Source: Paeniroseomonas aquatica
GTDB taxonomy: Bacteria; Pseudomonadota; Alphaproteobacteria; Acetobacterales; Acetobacteraceae
DNA length: 61,788 nt
Direction of reading: 5' to 3'
NCBI RefSeq assembly: GCF_030409335.1
Contig: NZ_JAUFPN010000205.1
Span: 1 to 61,788, forward strand
Numbering within the stretch: position 1 is the first letter of the stretch; each line of letters opens with the position of its first letter. Below are positions 47,106 to 56,125 of this stretch, in pieces. The notes below the pieces were generated by a model. The model was not told where the DNA came from and searched no databases. It saw only the letters and a program-made list of their open reading frames with translations. The position numbers were made by a program, and so were the translations under genes.

Positions 47106-47864
47106 ATGCGCCTGCTCAACCTGCTCCTTGCCGCCCTGCTGCCGGTCGCCGGCGTCCTTTCCAGCCTGCTCGGCATCGGCCATCCGCTCTGGGCCATGCC
47201 GGGAGTGCGGACGCTGGTGGTGCCGGCGCCCTATGCCTTCAGCATCTGGGGGCCGATCTTCGCCCTCGCCCTGGCCTGGGGCTTCTGGCAGGCGCGGCCG
47301 GCGCAGCAGCGGGCCGAGCCGCGGGTGGCGCGGCTGCGCGGACCGGCGGCGGCGGCCTTCGCGCTGATGCTCGCCTGGATGGTCGCGGCCCAGCTCACGC
47401 CCAATGGCTGGCACCTGCTGGCCATCATGCTCGCCCTGCTGGCGGCCGCGCTGCTGGCCTGTACCCGGGCCGTCGCCTTGCCGGCGGCCACCGCCGGCTG
47501 GCGCTGGATCGTCAGGCCGCTGTTTGGGCTGCTCGCGGGCTGGATCTCGGCGGCGGCGGTGGTGAACCTCTCCGGCGCCGCCGCGGCCGAGGGCTTCGCG
47601 TGGTTCGGCATCGCCCCCGGCTTCGTCGCCATGGGCCTGGTGCTGGTCGCCGCCTGGATCGCCACCGCCGTGCTTCGCCGCACCCGTGGCGACCGCTGGT
47701 ACGCCGGCGCCGTGCTCTGGGCGCTGGCCGCCATCGTCGTGGCCCAGGCGGCCGCCCGGGCGCCGGACCCGGCCGTGGCCCTGGTCGCCGGCCTCGGCAT
47801 GGTCATGGTCGCCGTGGCCAGCTTCCTCGCCGGGCGGCAGCCGCCCGAGGGCTATCCCGGGTAG
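47106..47864 (+). CDS. TspO/MBR-related membrane protein
   Basis: 252 residues and about eight hydrophobic segments. The part PAPYAFSIWGPIFALALAWGFW matches the conserved helix of TspO-like tryptophan-rich proteins, and AGWISAAAVVNLSGAAAAEG matches the second conserved block. Classical TspO is shorter (about 160 residues); this belongs to the longer group. TspO proteins bind tetrapyrroles; that role is plausible but unproven here. It overlaps the convergent GT2 gene by 13 bases. Confidence 0.68.
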   Translation: MRLLNLLLAALLPVAGVLSSLLGIGHPLWAMPGVRTLVVPAPYAFSIWGPIFALALAWGFWQARPAQQRAEPRVARLRGPAAAAFALMLAWMVAAQLTPNGWHLLAIMLALLAAALLACTRAVALPAATAGWRWIVRPLFGLLAGWISAAAVVNLSGAAAAEGFAWFGIAPGFVAMGLVLVAAWIATAVLRRTRGDRWYAGAVLWALAAIVVAQAAARAPDPAVALVAGLGMVMVAVASFLAGRQPPEGYPG

Positions 47865-48826
47865 GCGGCGAAGGGCCCGTGCAGCGGCCGCGGCAGCAGC
47901 GGCATGGCATGCGCCGCCGCCAGCAGCAGCGCCCGCTTCGGCGAGGGCGCCGCCGCCACCGAGGCCCGCAGCCGCTCCAGCCCGCTGGCCCGCTCGCCGT
48001 GGCGGATCAGCTCCCGCCCGACGATCCAGGCGTTCTCCGCCTCGGCCCGCCGCCGCATCCGGGCCAGCCGCCCGGCGCCGAGCCGGTCCGCCAGTGCCGG
48101 GTTGCCGTAGATTGCTGCCATGGCCGGGGCGAAGGCCGCCGGATCATGCGCCATCCGCCGGTAGGCGCTGCCCTGGCGTTCCCGCACGTAGAGCAGCGGC
48201 TCGGTCCCCTCGATCGCCACGAAGGGGCCCTGCAGCGCCAGCCGGATCCAGTATTCCCAATCCTCGCCGTAGCGCAGCTTGGCGAGGAAGGGTCCGGCCC
48301 GCAGCAGCGCATCCCGCCGCAGCAGCAGGTGCCCGCCGTTGACGAAGAGGTTCTGGATCAGCAGCCGCTCCAGCAGGTCGCCGCTGGCGAAGGGGCCGGC
48401 CTTGCGGCGCAGCGGCAGGTCGTCGGGCACGGCGGTCTCGGCCATGACGGCATAGGCGCCATAGGCGCCCACCGCCTGCGGCATCCCGGCCAGGGCGGTC
48501 ACCATCCGCTCCAGCGCATCGGGGGCCAGCCAGTCGTCGGCATCGAGGAAGACCACCGCCTCGCCGCGGGCTTCCGCCATGGCCCGGGTGCGGGCGGCCG
48601 AGACGCCCTGGTTGTCCTGCCGCAGCAGCCGCAGCCGCGGGTCCTGCCGGGCGGTGACCTGCTCGGCGGTGCCGTCGCGCGAGCCGTCGTCGACCACCAG
48701 CATCTCCCAGTTGGGATAGCTCTGGGCCAGGACGCTGTCGACCGCCGTGCCGATGAAGCGGGCGACGTCATAGGCCGGGGTGAGGATGGAGACGGCGGGC
48801 GCCGGCGTTGCCAGGTCACGGATCAT
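47852..48826 (-). CDS. GT2-family glycosyltransferase
   Basis: 324 residues of the GT-A fold. VSILTPAYDVARFIGTAVDSVLAQSYPNWE-type opening, MLVVDDGSRDGTAE for nucleotide binding, and the metal-binding DxD in VFLDADDWLAPDAL; the acceptor side GEDWEYWIRLALQG carries the usual ED base motif. It adds a sugar to a glycan or lipid at the inner face of the membrane. The C-terminal 100 residues are Arg/Ala-rich and uncertain in function. It stands alone. Confidence 0.86.
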   Translation of the reverse strand: MIRDLATPAPAVSILTPAYDVARFIGTAVDSVLAQSYPNWEMLVVDDGSRDGTAEQVTARQDPRLRLLRQDNQGVSAARTRAMAEARGEAVVFLDADDWLAPDALERMVTALAGMPQAVGAYGAYAVMAETAVPDDLPLRRKAGPFASGDLLERLLIQNLFVNGGHLLLRRDALLRAGPFLAKLRYGEDWEYWIRLALQGPFVAIEGTEPLLYVRERQGSAYRRMAHDPAAFAPAMAAIYGNPALADRLGAGRLARMRRRAEAENAWIVGRELIRHGERASGLERLRASVAAAPSPKRALLLAAAHAMPLLPRPLHGPFAAYPG

Positions 48827-48891
48827 CGCGCGGGGGTGCCATGGGCTGGGGTTGTGGTGGGGTCACGGGCGCGTGCTGCCGGGGTGGGGGC

Positions 48892-49039
48892 GGTCGGCCA
48901 TGAAAGGCCGAAAGGGGCTTTGCCCCTCTCGGGCTCTCCCGACCAAAGGCCGAAGGGCCTTTGGAAACCAAGGGGTTAACACCTGGGCTGCAAAGGGCCT
49001 CGGCCCTTGGTGGAGGCGCTTAAGGCGGCGAAGCCGCCT
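48892..49039. repeat. Cluster of palindromic (REP-like) hairpins
   Basis: Several hairpins follow one another in one non-coding gap: GGTCGG (48892-48897) with CCGACC (48939-48944), enclosing AGGGGC-TTT-GCCCCT (48913-48927); CCAAAGGCC-GAAG-GGCCTTTGG (48943-48964, nine pairs); AAGGGCC-TC-GGCCCTT (48993-49008); AGGCGGC-GAA-GCCGCCT (49023-49039). The stems share an AAGGSC/GSCCTT theme. It may combine a terminator for the upstream-reading aldo/keto reductase gene with REP elements. Confidence 0.6.
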
Positions 49040-49061
49040 CAACCTTTCCTTCAACACTGCG

Positions 49062-50042
49062 TCACAGGTAGACGCCCTTCATGCCCCCTGCCGGATACCG
49101 CGTGCCGGCGGCCGCGCCTGCCGGCACCGCGGCGCCGATCCGCGCCACCTCCTCGGCGCTCAACGTCACCGCCAGCGCGCCGAGGTTCTCCTGCAGCCGC
49201 GGCAGGTAGCGGGTACCGGGGATGGCCACCACATCCTCCCCCTGCGCCAGCAGCCAGGCGAGGGTGAGCTGCGCCGGGGTGCAGCCCTTGGCCGCCGCCA
49301 TCGCCTCCACCTGCGCCGCCAGCGCCCGGTTGGCGGCGAAATTCGCCTCCTGGAAGCGGGGATGCGCGGCGCGGCGGCCGTCGACCTGGGCGAGATCCCG
49401 GATCGCCCCGGTCAGGAAGCCGCGGCCGAGCGGGGCATAGGCGACGAAGCCGATGCCGAGCGCCCGGGTGGTGGCCCGGGTCTCCTCCGCCTCCTGCCGG
49501 TACAGCAGGGAATACTCGGTCTGCACCGCGGCGATGGGATGGGTCGCATGCGCCCGGCGGATGGTCTCCGGCGCCGCCTCGGACAGGCCGAGGAAGCGCA
49601 CCAGGCCCCGCTCCACCAGCCGCGCCATGGCGCCGACGGTCTCCTCGATCGGCACCCCGGGGTCCACCCGGTGCTGGTAGTAGAGGTCGATCACCTCGAC
49701 CCCGAGCCGCTCGAGCGAGGCCTCGCAGGCCGCCTGCACATGCGCCGGGGAGCCATCGACCCCGTTCGGGCCGCCGGGGTTCCGGACCTGGCCGAATTTG
49801 GTCGCCAGCACGACCTGGTCCCGCAGCCCGCGCAGCGCCCGGCCGAGCACCCCCTCGTTGTGGCCCCAGCCGTACATGTCGGAGCTGTCGAAGTGGTCGA
49901 CGCCGAGCGCGACGGCATCCCGGATCAGCGCCTCGGAGGCGGCATCGTCGGCATCGCCATAGACGCCCGAGAGCGACATGCAGCCGAGCCCGATGGTGCC
50001 GACCGCGAGGCCGCCGAGGTTGCGCTTCGGGATGGTCGCCAT
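49062..50042 (-). CDS. Aldo/keto reductase
   Basis: 326 residues of the (beta/alpha)8 NADPH-dependent family. GLGCMSLSG start, DHFDSSDMYGWGHNEGVLGRAL with the catalytic Asp and Tyr, VVLATKFG with the Lys, LYYQHRVDPGVPIEETV with the His, and C-terminal VAIPGTRYLPRLQENL for cofactor binding. It reduces an aldehyde or ketone; substrate unknown. The stop of mtnP is 17 bases upstream of its start, so the two may share a transcript. Confidence 0.9.
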   Translation of the reverse strand: MATIPKRNLGGLAVGTIGLGCMSLSGVYGDADDAASEALIRDAVALGVDHFDSSDMYGWGHNEGVLGRALRGLRDQVVLATKFGQVRNPGGPNGVDGSPAHVQAACEASLERLGVEVIDLYYQHRVDPGVPIEETVGAMARLVERGLVRFLGLSEAAPETIRRAHATHPIAAVQTEYSLLYRQEAEETRATTRALGIGFVAYAPLGRGFLTGAIRDLAQVDGRRAAHPRFQEANFAANRALAAQVEAMAAAKGCTPAQLTLAWLLAQGEDVVAIPGTRYLPRLQENLGALAVTLSAEEVARIGAAVPAGAAAGTRYPAGGMKGVYL

Positions 50043-50059
50043 CGCTCTCTCCTGTCGGG

Positions 50060-50947
50060 TCAGGCGGCCCGCAGCACCCGCCCGGCCACCGCATCCAGCT
50101 TCGCCAGCATCGCCGGGTCGCGCTTCTCGGGCGCGGTGATCAGCGCATGGTCCAGCGCCCGGTCGCAGCCGGCCGGGCAGGGGCCGCGCGGCGCGGCCAG
50201 CTTCGGCACCACCGCCTTGACCAGCGCCCGCGCCTTGTCGGCATTGGCGAAGAGCACCTTCACCACCTGGTCCACGGTGACATGGTCGTGGTCGGGGTGC
50301 CAGCAGTCGAAATCCGTGACCATGGCGACGGTCGCGTAGCAGAGCTCCGCCTCACGGGCGAGCTTGGCCTCCGGCATGTTGGTCATGCCGATGACGCTGC
50401 AGCCCCAGGACCGGTACAGCTCGCTCTCGGCCTTGGTGCTGAACTGCGGGCCCTCCATGACCAGGTAGGTGCCGCCGCGGGTGACCGGCAGGGCGAGGCC
50501 GCGCGCCGCATCCTCGAGCGCATCGCCGAGGCGGGAGCAGACCGGATGCGCCACCGAGACATGCGCGACGCAGCCGCAGCCGAAGAAGGATTTCTCCCGG
50601 GCGAAGGTGCGGTCGATGAACTGGTCGACGATGACGAAATGCCCCGGCGGCAGCTCCGCCTTCAGCGAGCCGACGGCCGAGAGCGACAGGATCTCGGTGA
50701 CGCCCGAGCGCTTCAGCGCATCGATGTTGGCGCGGTAGTTCAGGGCCGAGGGCGGCGTCGGATGCCCGCGGCCGTGCCGCGGCAGGAAGACGCAGCGCAC
50801 CCCGCCGAGCCGGCCGAACAGCAGCTCGTCGGAGGGATTCCCCCAGGGCGTCTCCACCTTCCGCCACGCACGGTCTTCCAGGCCGTCGATGTCGTAGAGG
50901 CCGGAGCCGCCGATGAGGCCGATGACGGGTTCGATAAGCGCGGACAT
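50060..50947 (-). CDS. mtnP: S-methyl-5'-thioadenosine phosphorylase
   Basis: 295 residues. IGLIGGSGLYDIDGL (phosphate loop), FLPRHGRGHPTPPSALNYRANI, LSLSAVGSLKAELPPGHFV, the ribose/base part TYLVMEGPQFSTKAESELYRSW and IGMTNMPEAKLAREAELCYA, and TDFDCWH with the base-recognising Asp. It splits methylthioadenosine from polyamine or SAM metabolism to adenine and methylthioribose-1-phosphate. Polyamine import genes lie in the same window at 8 kb, but not adjacent. Confidence 0.92.
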   Translation of the reverse strand: MSALIEPVIGLIGGSGLYDIDGLEDRAWRKVETPWGNPSDELLFGRLGGVRCVFLPRHGRGHPTPPSALNYRANIDALKRSGVTEILSLSAVGSLKAELPPGHFVIVDQFIDRTFAREKSFFGCGCVAHVSVAHPVCSRLGDALEDAARGLALPVTRGGTYLVMEGPQFSTKAESELYRSWGCSVIGMTNMPEAKLAREAELCYATVAMVTDFDCWHPDHDHVTVDQVVKVLFANADKARALVKAVVPKLAAPRGPCPAGCDRALDHALITAPEKRDPAMLAKLDAVAGRVLRAA

Positions 50948-51096
50948 GCGGTGCTCCTGCGGGCGTTCAGCGGCTTTTGGAACACGGTGGCGCCGGGATC
51001 AACCGCAGGCGGCGGCAGGGCGATGGCCAGTGCCGGCCGGAGCGCGCATCCTGGCCCGGTGCCGCGACTGGGCGGGACGCCTGACCGGAGCCCGCC

Positions 51097-51237
51097 ATGA
51101 TCCCCCGACTTGCCCTCCTGCTGCCCCTGCTGGGGGCCGCCCTGCTCGCCTGTTCGCCGACCGTCGCCCCGGTCGAGAGCAGCCGGGTCGAGCGCGGCAC
51201 CGCGCTGCCGCCGCCCGGGCTTGCGGCGCCCCGCTGA
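51097..51237 (+). CDS. Small lipoprotein
   Basis: 46 residues: MIPRLALLLPLLGAALLAC is a signal peptide ending in a lipobox (L-L-A-C, Cys19), followed by a short polar tail rich in Val, Arg and Pro. GGAG lies eight bases before ATG 51097. Mature protein would be a lipid-anchored peptide of 28 residues. It is convergent with the bc1 operon and unlike any family I recognise. Confidence 0.6.
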   Translation: MIPRLALLLPLLGAALLACSPTVAPVESSRVERGTALPPPGLAAPR

Positions 51238-51267
51238 GCCGCCCGCCCGGCCGACGCCGGAATTGAA

Positions 51268-51291
51268 AGGAGCCGCCCGAGGGCGGCTCCT
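51268..51291 (-). terminator. Terminator of the cytochrome bc1 operon
   Basis: AGGAGCCGCC (51268-51277) and GGCGGCTCCT (51282-51291) form ten perfect pairs around CGAG. Read leftward it is followed by TTTCAATT. It lies 25 bases downstream of the last bc1 gene stop; rightward it also follows the small lipoprotein and may serve both. Confidence 0.82.
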
Positions 51292-51315
51292 GCCGATAAT
51301 GCGGTGCCGGCGGGG

Positions 51316-52098
51316 CTAGTGGACGTCCGCCCAGACCTTGCGCTTCACCGCATAGGCGAGGCCGCCCAGCACGGTGAGGAAGAGGATGATCTTCACCCCC
51401 ATCGCCTTGCGCTGCTCGAGCTCCGGCTCGGCCGCCCAGGTGAGGAACTGGGACACGTCGCGGGCCATCTGGTCGATGGTCGACTTGGTCCCGTCGTGGA
51501 ATTCCACCTGGCCGTCGGAGTTCAGCGGCGCCGGCATGGCGATCTGGTGACCCGGGAAGTACTTGTTGTAGTGCATCCCCGCGCCGAGCTGCATGCCGGC
51601 CGGCGGCTCCTCGTAGCCCACCAGCAGGGCATGGAGGTAGTCCGCCCCGCCCTCCCGGGCCTTGGCGATCACCGACAGGTCGGGCGGATAGGCGCCGTTG
51701 TTCGCCGCCCGGGCCGCCTTCTCGTTGGGGAAGGGCGCATGGAAGCGGTCCGAGGCCCGGCCCGCGCGCTCGACGAACTGGCCCTCGTCGTTCGGCCCGT
51801 CCATCACCTGCACGGTGGCGGCGATGCCGGCGACCTCGTTCTCCGACAGGCCGAGGTCACGCAGGTTGCGGTACGACAGCTGGTGCATGCCGTGGCAAGA
51901 GGAGCAGACCTCCTTGTAGACCTGGAAGCCCCGCTGCGCCGAGGCGCGGTCGAAGTGGCCGAACAGGCCATCGAAGGAGAAGCGGGTATCCGGCAGGTGG
52001 ATCTCCCCGCCGGCGGCGAGGGCCGGGGCCTGGACCCCGAGGCCGGCCACCAGGCCGGCGCCGAGAACCAGGGCCTTCAGGCTGCGAAAACCGACCAT
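51316..52098 (-). CDS. petC: Cytochrome c1 of the bc1 complex
   Basis: 260 residues from ATG 52098, which overlaps the cytochrome b stop by one base (TGATG); longer reading upstream would lie inside cytochrome b. A cleavable signal (LKALVLGAGLVAGLGVQAPALA), haem-c site CSSCH (C65, C68, H69), the axial Met188 in HQIAMPAPL and a C-terminal anchor helix (IILFLTVLGGLAYAVKRKVW). It carries electrons from the Rieske protein to soluble or membrane cytochrome c. Third gene of the operon. Confidence 0.95.
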   Translation of the reverse strand: MVGFRSLKALVLGAGLVAGLGVQAPALAAGGEIHLPDTRFSFDGLFGHFDRASAQRGFQVYKEVCSSCHGMHQLSYRNLRDLGLSENEVAGIAATVQVMDGPNDEGQFVERAGRASDRFHAPFPNEKAARAANNGAYPPDLSVIAKAREGGADYLHALLVGYEEPPAGMQLGAGMHYNKYFPGHQIAMPAPLNSDGQVEFHDGTKSTIDQMARDVSQFLTWAAEPELEQRKAMGVKIILFLTVLGGLAYAVKRKVWADVH

Positions 52099-53369
52099 CA
52101 GGCCTTCTCCATCGGCTTGCTCATGGCGCCGGCGGGCAGCGGCCCGCCGCCGCGCAGCACCGGAAGCGAGATGCTCTCCGGCAGCGGCAGCGGCCGCTCC
52201 AGCCGCCCGAGCAGCGGCAGGATCACCAGGAAGTACAGGAAGTAGTAGGCCGCCGCGACGCGGCTGATGGTCACGTAGGGCTCCTCGGCCGGCTTGCCGC
52301 CGCACCAGAGCAGCACGAAGAAGGAGACCACCCAGACCGCGAAGAAGGGCCGGGCCAGCGGGCGGAAGCGCATCGAGCGCACCGGGGAGGTGTCCAGCCA
52401 GGGCAGCACGAAGAGGATGGCGATCGAGCCGAACATCATCAGCACGCCGCCGAGCTTGTCCGGCACCGCCCGCAGGATCGCGTAAAAGGGCAGGAAGTAC
52501 CATTCCGGCACGATGTGCGGCGGCGTCACCAGCGGGTTGGCCGGGATGTAGTTGTCCGGGTGGCCCAGCGCGTTCGGGAAGAAGAACACGATCAGCGCGA
52601 AGACCGCGAGGTAGGCGACGATGCCGACGCTGTCCTTGGCGGTGTAGTAGGGGTGGAAGGGCAGGGTGTCCTGCGGCCCCTTCGGGTCGATGCCGAGCGG
52701 GTTGTTGGACCCGGTGATGTGCAGCGCCGCCACGTGCAGGAACACGACGCCGAAGATCACGAAGGGCATCAGGTAGTGCAGGCTGTAGAAGCGGTTCAGG
52801 GTCGGGTTGTCGACCGAGAAGCCGCCCCAGAGCCAGGTGACGATGGTCTCGCCCACCAGCGGGAAGGCGCTGAAGAGATTGGTGATGACGGTCGCGCCCC
52901 AGAAGGACATCTGGCCCCAGGGCAGCACGTAGCCCATGAAAGCGGTCGCCATCATCAGCAGGAAGATGACCACGCCCAGCATCCAGAGCAGCTCGCGCGG
53001 GGCCTTGTAGGACCCGTAGTAGAGGCCGCGGAAGATGTGGATGTAGACCACGATGAAGAACATGCTGGCGCCGTTCGCATGCGCGTAGCGCAGCAGCCAG
53101 CCGTAGTTCACGTCCCGCATGATGCGCTCGACGGAATCGAAGGCCATGCCGGTATGGGCGGTGTAGTTCATCGCCAGGAAGATGCCGGTGGCGATCATGA
53201 TCAGCAGGTTGATCATGGCCAGCGCGCCGAAATTCCAGAAGTAGTTGAAGTTACGGGGCGTCGGAAACGTCCCGTACTCCTTCTGCATCATGGTGAAGAT
53301 CGGCAGACGGCTGTCGACCCAGCGGATGACCGGGTTGGCGAAATCGCTCTTGTGAAGGCCGATGGACAT
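52098..53369 (-). CDS. petB: Cytochrome b of the bc1 complex
   Basis: 423 residues. Four haem His: H97 and H111 ([20 protein letters not shown]) and H197 and H211 ([20 protein letters not shown]). The Qo-site motif PEWY is in [16 protein letters not shown]. Eight membrane helices. It oxidises ubiquinol and moves protons across the cytoplasmic membrane. It starts ten bases after the Rieske gene stop and overlaps the c1 gene. Confidence 0.96.
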   Translation of the reverse strand: MSIGLHKSDFANPVIRWVDSRLPIFTMMQKEYGTFPTPRNFNYFWNFGALAMINLLIMIATGIFLAMNYTAHTGMAFDSVERIMRDVNYGWLLRYAHANGASMFFIVVYIHIFRGLYYGSYKAPRELLWMLGVVIFLLMMATAFMGYVLPWGQMSFWGATVITNLFSAFPLVGETIVTWLWGGFSVDNPTLNRFYSLHYLMPFVIFGVVFLHVAALHITGSNNPLGIDPKGPQDTLPFHPYYTAKDSVGIVAYLAVFALIVFFFPNALGHPDNYIPANPLVTPPHIVPEWYFLPFYAILRAVPDKLGGVLMMFGSIAILFVLPWLDTSPVRSMRFRPLARPFFAVWVVSFFVLLWCGGKPAEEPYVTISRVAAAYYFLYFLVILPLLGRLERPLPLPESISLPVLRGGGPLPAGAMSKPMEKA

Positions 53370-53379
53370 CGATGGCTCC

Positions 53380-53943
53380 TCAGCCGATCCGGATCTGCGT
53401 ATCGGAGGTGAAGGCGTAAGTGGGCACCGGCAGGTTCAGCGGCGCCGGCCCCTGGCGGACGCGGCCGGAGGTGTCGTAGGCGCTGCCGTGGCAGGGGCAG
53501 AAGTAGCCGCCGAAGGGACCACGCTCATCGGTCGCCTTCTGGCCGAGCGGGATGCACCCCAGGTGGGTGCAGATGCCGATCAGCACCAGCCACTGGTCCT
53601 TCTTCACCCGGTCCTGGTCGGCCTGCGGGTCCTTGAGCTCGGACATCGGCACGTCGCGCGCCGCCTTGATCTCGGCCTCGGTCCGGCTGCGGACGAAGAC
53701 CGGCTTGCCCCGCCAGACCACCGTGATGGCGGCGCCGGCGGCGATCGGCTTCAGATCGACATCGGTGGTCGAGACGGCGAGCACGTCCTTCGCCGGGTTC
53801 ATCGAATTGATGAACGGCCAGACCATGGCGCCGACGCCCACCGCGGCGAAGGAGCCGGCCACCAGTTGCAGGAAATCCCGGCGGGTTTCGCCGTCCTGCG
53901 GCGCCCCATGCTGCGGCGCCGTTGGCGCCAGACTGTCGGCCAT
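53380..53943 (-). CDS. petA: Rieske iron-sulfur protein of the bc1 complex
   Basis: 187 residues. The twin-arginine start [22 protein letters not shown] acts as an uncleaved anchor. Cluster ligands are C125/H127 (CTHLGC) and C149-C152 region (CPCHGS, with H152), plus the disulfide Cys of each box. It delivers electrons from quinol to cytochrome c1. First gene of the petABC (fbcFBC) operon, reading leftward, divergent from hemF; the 249-base gap should hold both promoters, but I see no clear consensus in it. Confidence 0.95.
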   Translation of the reverse strand: MADSLAPTAPQHGAPQDGETRRDFLQLVAGSFAAVGVGAMVWPFINSMNPAKDVLAVSTTDVDLKPIAAGAAITVVWRGKPVFVRSRTEAEIKAARDVPMSELKDPQADQDRVKKDQWLVLIGICTHLGCIPLGQKATDERGPFGGYFCPCHGSAYDTSGRVRQGPAPLNLPVPTYAFTSDTQIRIG

Positions 53944-54192
53944 GCCTCATCGTCCCTGATCGCGGCCACGCCATCATCCCGGGGCGGGACGGGCGGGGGC
54001 CGATATGCGACTGCTGCGGCGAGGTTCCACCAGCCCGGCCAAGGCCGAACCTGCGCTCCCTCACGCGCCGCGCCGCATATAAAGGTACGCTATGCGGGGT
54101 GGCAATCCGCCGGGGCCGCAATCAAGCTGTATCTTTCCGGCGGCCTTCGCCCCGGCCAAGCCCGGCGGCCGCCGCCACCCCCGGAGGATCGC

Positions 54193-55128
54193 GTGACCAA
54201 GCCCCAAGAGAGCCCATCCCCGGCAGCCCAGGGTGCCGCCCCCATCGGCCCCCCCCCTGGCGACCACCGCCTCGCCGCCCCGGCCCGGGCCTGGTTCGAG
54301 GAATTGCGCGACCGCATCTGCAGCGCGTTCGAATCCCTGGAGGACGCCTGCGACACCGGTCCCCACGCCGGGATGCCGCCCGGCCGCTTCATCCGCACCC
54401 CCTGGCAGCGGGATGGCGGCGGCGGCGGCACCATGGCGGTCATGAAGGGCCGGGTCTTCGAGAAGGTGGGCGTCAACTGCTCCACGGTCCACGGCGAGTT
54501 CTCCCCGGAGTTCCGCGGCAACATCCCGGGCGCCGAGGCCGACCCGCGCTTCTTCGCGACCGGCATCTCGCTGGTCGCCCACCTCCGCAGCCCCCGCGTC
54601 CCGGCCGCCCACATGAATACCCGGTTCCTGTCGACCTCCCGCGCCTGGTTCGGCGGCGGCGGCGACCTGACGCCGATGGCCATGGACGCGCCCGAGTCGC
54701 TGGCCGATGCCGCCCGCTTCCACGCCGGCTTCAAGGCGGCCTGCGACCGCCACGACCCGGCCTACTACCCCCGCTTCAGGCAGTGGTGCGACGAGTACTT
54801 CTACCTGCCGCACCGCGGGGAAACCCGCGGCCTCGGCGGGATCTTCTACGACTGGCTGGGCGACCGCACCCCGGGGCACGGCGCCGATGCCGACTTCGCC
54901 TTCACCAAGGATGTCGGCCTCGCCTTCCTCGAGAGCTACGCCGGCATCGTCGCCGACCGGATGCGCGAGCCCTGGACGGCGGCCGAGCGGGAGCACCAGC
55001 TCATCCGCCGCGGCCGCTACGTCGAGTTCAACCTGCTGCACGACCGCGGCACGCTGTTCGGCCTCAAGACCGGCGGCAACGTGGAGGCGATCCTGATGTC
55101 GCTGCCGCCCGAAGCGAAATGGCCATGA
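54193..55128 (+). CDS. hemF: Oxygen-dependent coproporphyrinogen III oxidase
   Basis: 311 residues from GTG 54193, which has GGAGG seven bases upstream. Signatures: [70 protein letters not shown], and [34 protein letters not shown] divided at the C-terminus. It converts coproporphyrinogen III to protoporphyrinogen IX, feeding haem to, among others, the bc1 complex encoded divergently next door. Confidence 0.96.
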   Translation: MTKPQESPSPAAQGAAPIGPPPGDHRLAAPARAWFEELRDRICSAFESLEDACDTGPHAGMPPGRFIRTPWQRDGGGGGTMAVMKGRVFEKVGVNCSTVHGEFSPEFRGNIPGAEADPRFFATGISLVAHLRSPRVPAAHMNTRFLSTSRAWFGGGGDLTPMAMDAPESLADAARFHAGFKAACDRHDPAYYPRFRQWCDEYFYLPHRGETRGLGGIFYDWLGDRTPGHGADADFAFTKDVGLAFLESYAGIVADRMREPWTAAEREHQLIRRGRYVEFNLLHDRGTLFGLKTGGNVEAILMSLPPEAKWP

Positions 55129-55144
55129 GAAGGACCGATAAGCC

Positions 55145-56125
55145 ATGAAAGCCATTTGGTACGACCGCCAGGGACCCGCCGCCGAGGTCCTCACCTATGG
55201 CGAGCTGCCCACCCCGACGCCCGGCCCGGGCGAGGTGCTGGTCCGCCTCGCCGCCTCCGGCGCCAATCCCTCGGACTGGAAGTCGCGCAGCGGCAAGGGC
55301 CGGCCGATGGCCTTCCCCCGCGTCATCCCCCATAGCGACGGCGCCGGCCAGGTCGAGGCGGTGGGCGAGGGCGTCCCCCGCCAGCGGGTCGGCCAGCGGG
55401 TCTGGATCTGGAACGGCCAGTGGAAGCGGCCCTTCGGCACCGCCGCCGAATACATCGCGCTGCCCTCCGAACAGGCGGTGCCGCTGCCGGAGAACCTCGG
55501 CTATGCCGAGGGCGCCTGCCTCGGCATCCCGGCGCTGACGGCGCTGCATGCGGTGCTGACCGATGGCGGGGTCACCGGCCAGCGGGTGCTGGTCACCGGC
55601 GGCGCCGGCGCGGTCGGCCATTACGCCATCCAATTCGCCCGGCTGCTCGGCGCCGCCCAGGTCATCGCCACCGTCAGCGGCGAGGCCAAGGCCGCCCATG
55701 CCCTGGGCGCCGGCGCCGACTTCACGGTGAACTACCGCATCGAGGACACGGTCGAGCGCGTCACCGCCCTGACCGGCGGCCAGGGCGTCGACCGGGTGGT
55801 CGACGTCGATCTCTCCGGCACCGCGCCGCTGCTGCCGGGCCTGCTGGCCCCGGGCGGCATCTGCGCCGCCTATGGCGCCAATAGCGGCAGCTCCACCATC
55901 AACTTCGGCGCCGCCATCATGAAGGGCATCGCGGTCCGCCACTTCATCGTCTACGAGCTGAGCGCCACCCAGCGGGCGACCGCCATCGGCGCGCTCACGC
56001 CCTGGCTGGAGCGCGGCATGCTGACCCATACCATCGCCGCCCATGCGCCGCTGGCGGATTGCGCCGCGGCGCATGATGCGGTGGAGCGTGGCGCCTATAT
56101 CGGCAACCTCGTGCTGGACGTCTGA
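55145..56125 (+). CDS. Zinc-type quinone oxidoreductase (NADPH)
   Basis: 326 residues of the medium-chain dehydrogenase/reductase family, QOR branch. PGPGEVLVRLAASGANPSDWK, HSDGAGQVEAVGEGV, FGTAAEYIALP, cofactor motif VLVTGGAGAVGHYAIQFAR, and GQGVDRVVDVDLSG. Metal-binding Cys clusters of alcohol dehydrogenases are missing, as expected for QOR. It reduces quinones or enals with NADPH. ATG follows hemF by 16 bases. Its end overlaps the convergent sigma factor by 31 bases. Confidence 0.87.
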   Translation: MKAIWYDRQGPAAEVLTYGELPTPTPGPGEVLVRLAASGANPSDWKSRSGKGRPMAFPRVIPHSDGAGQVEAVGEGVPRQRVGQRVWIWNGQWKRPFGTAAEYIALPSEQAVPLPENLGYAEGACLGIPALTALHAVLTDGGVTGQRVLVTGGAGAVGHYAIQFARLLGAAQVIATVSGEAKAAHALGAGADFTVNYRIEDTVERVTALTGGQGVDRVVDVDLSGTAPLLPGLLAPGGICAAYGANSGSSTINFGAAIMKGIAVRHFIVYELSATQRATAIGALTPWLERGMLTHTIAAHAPLADCAAAHDAVERGAYIGNLVLDV

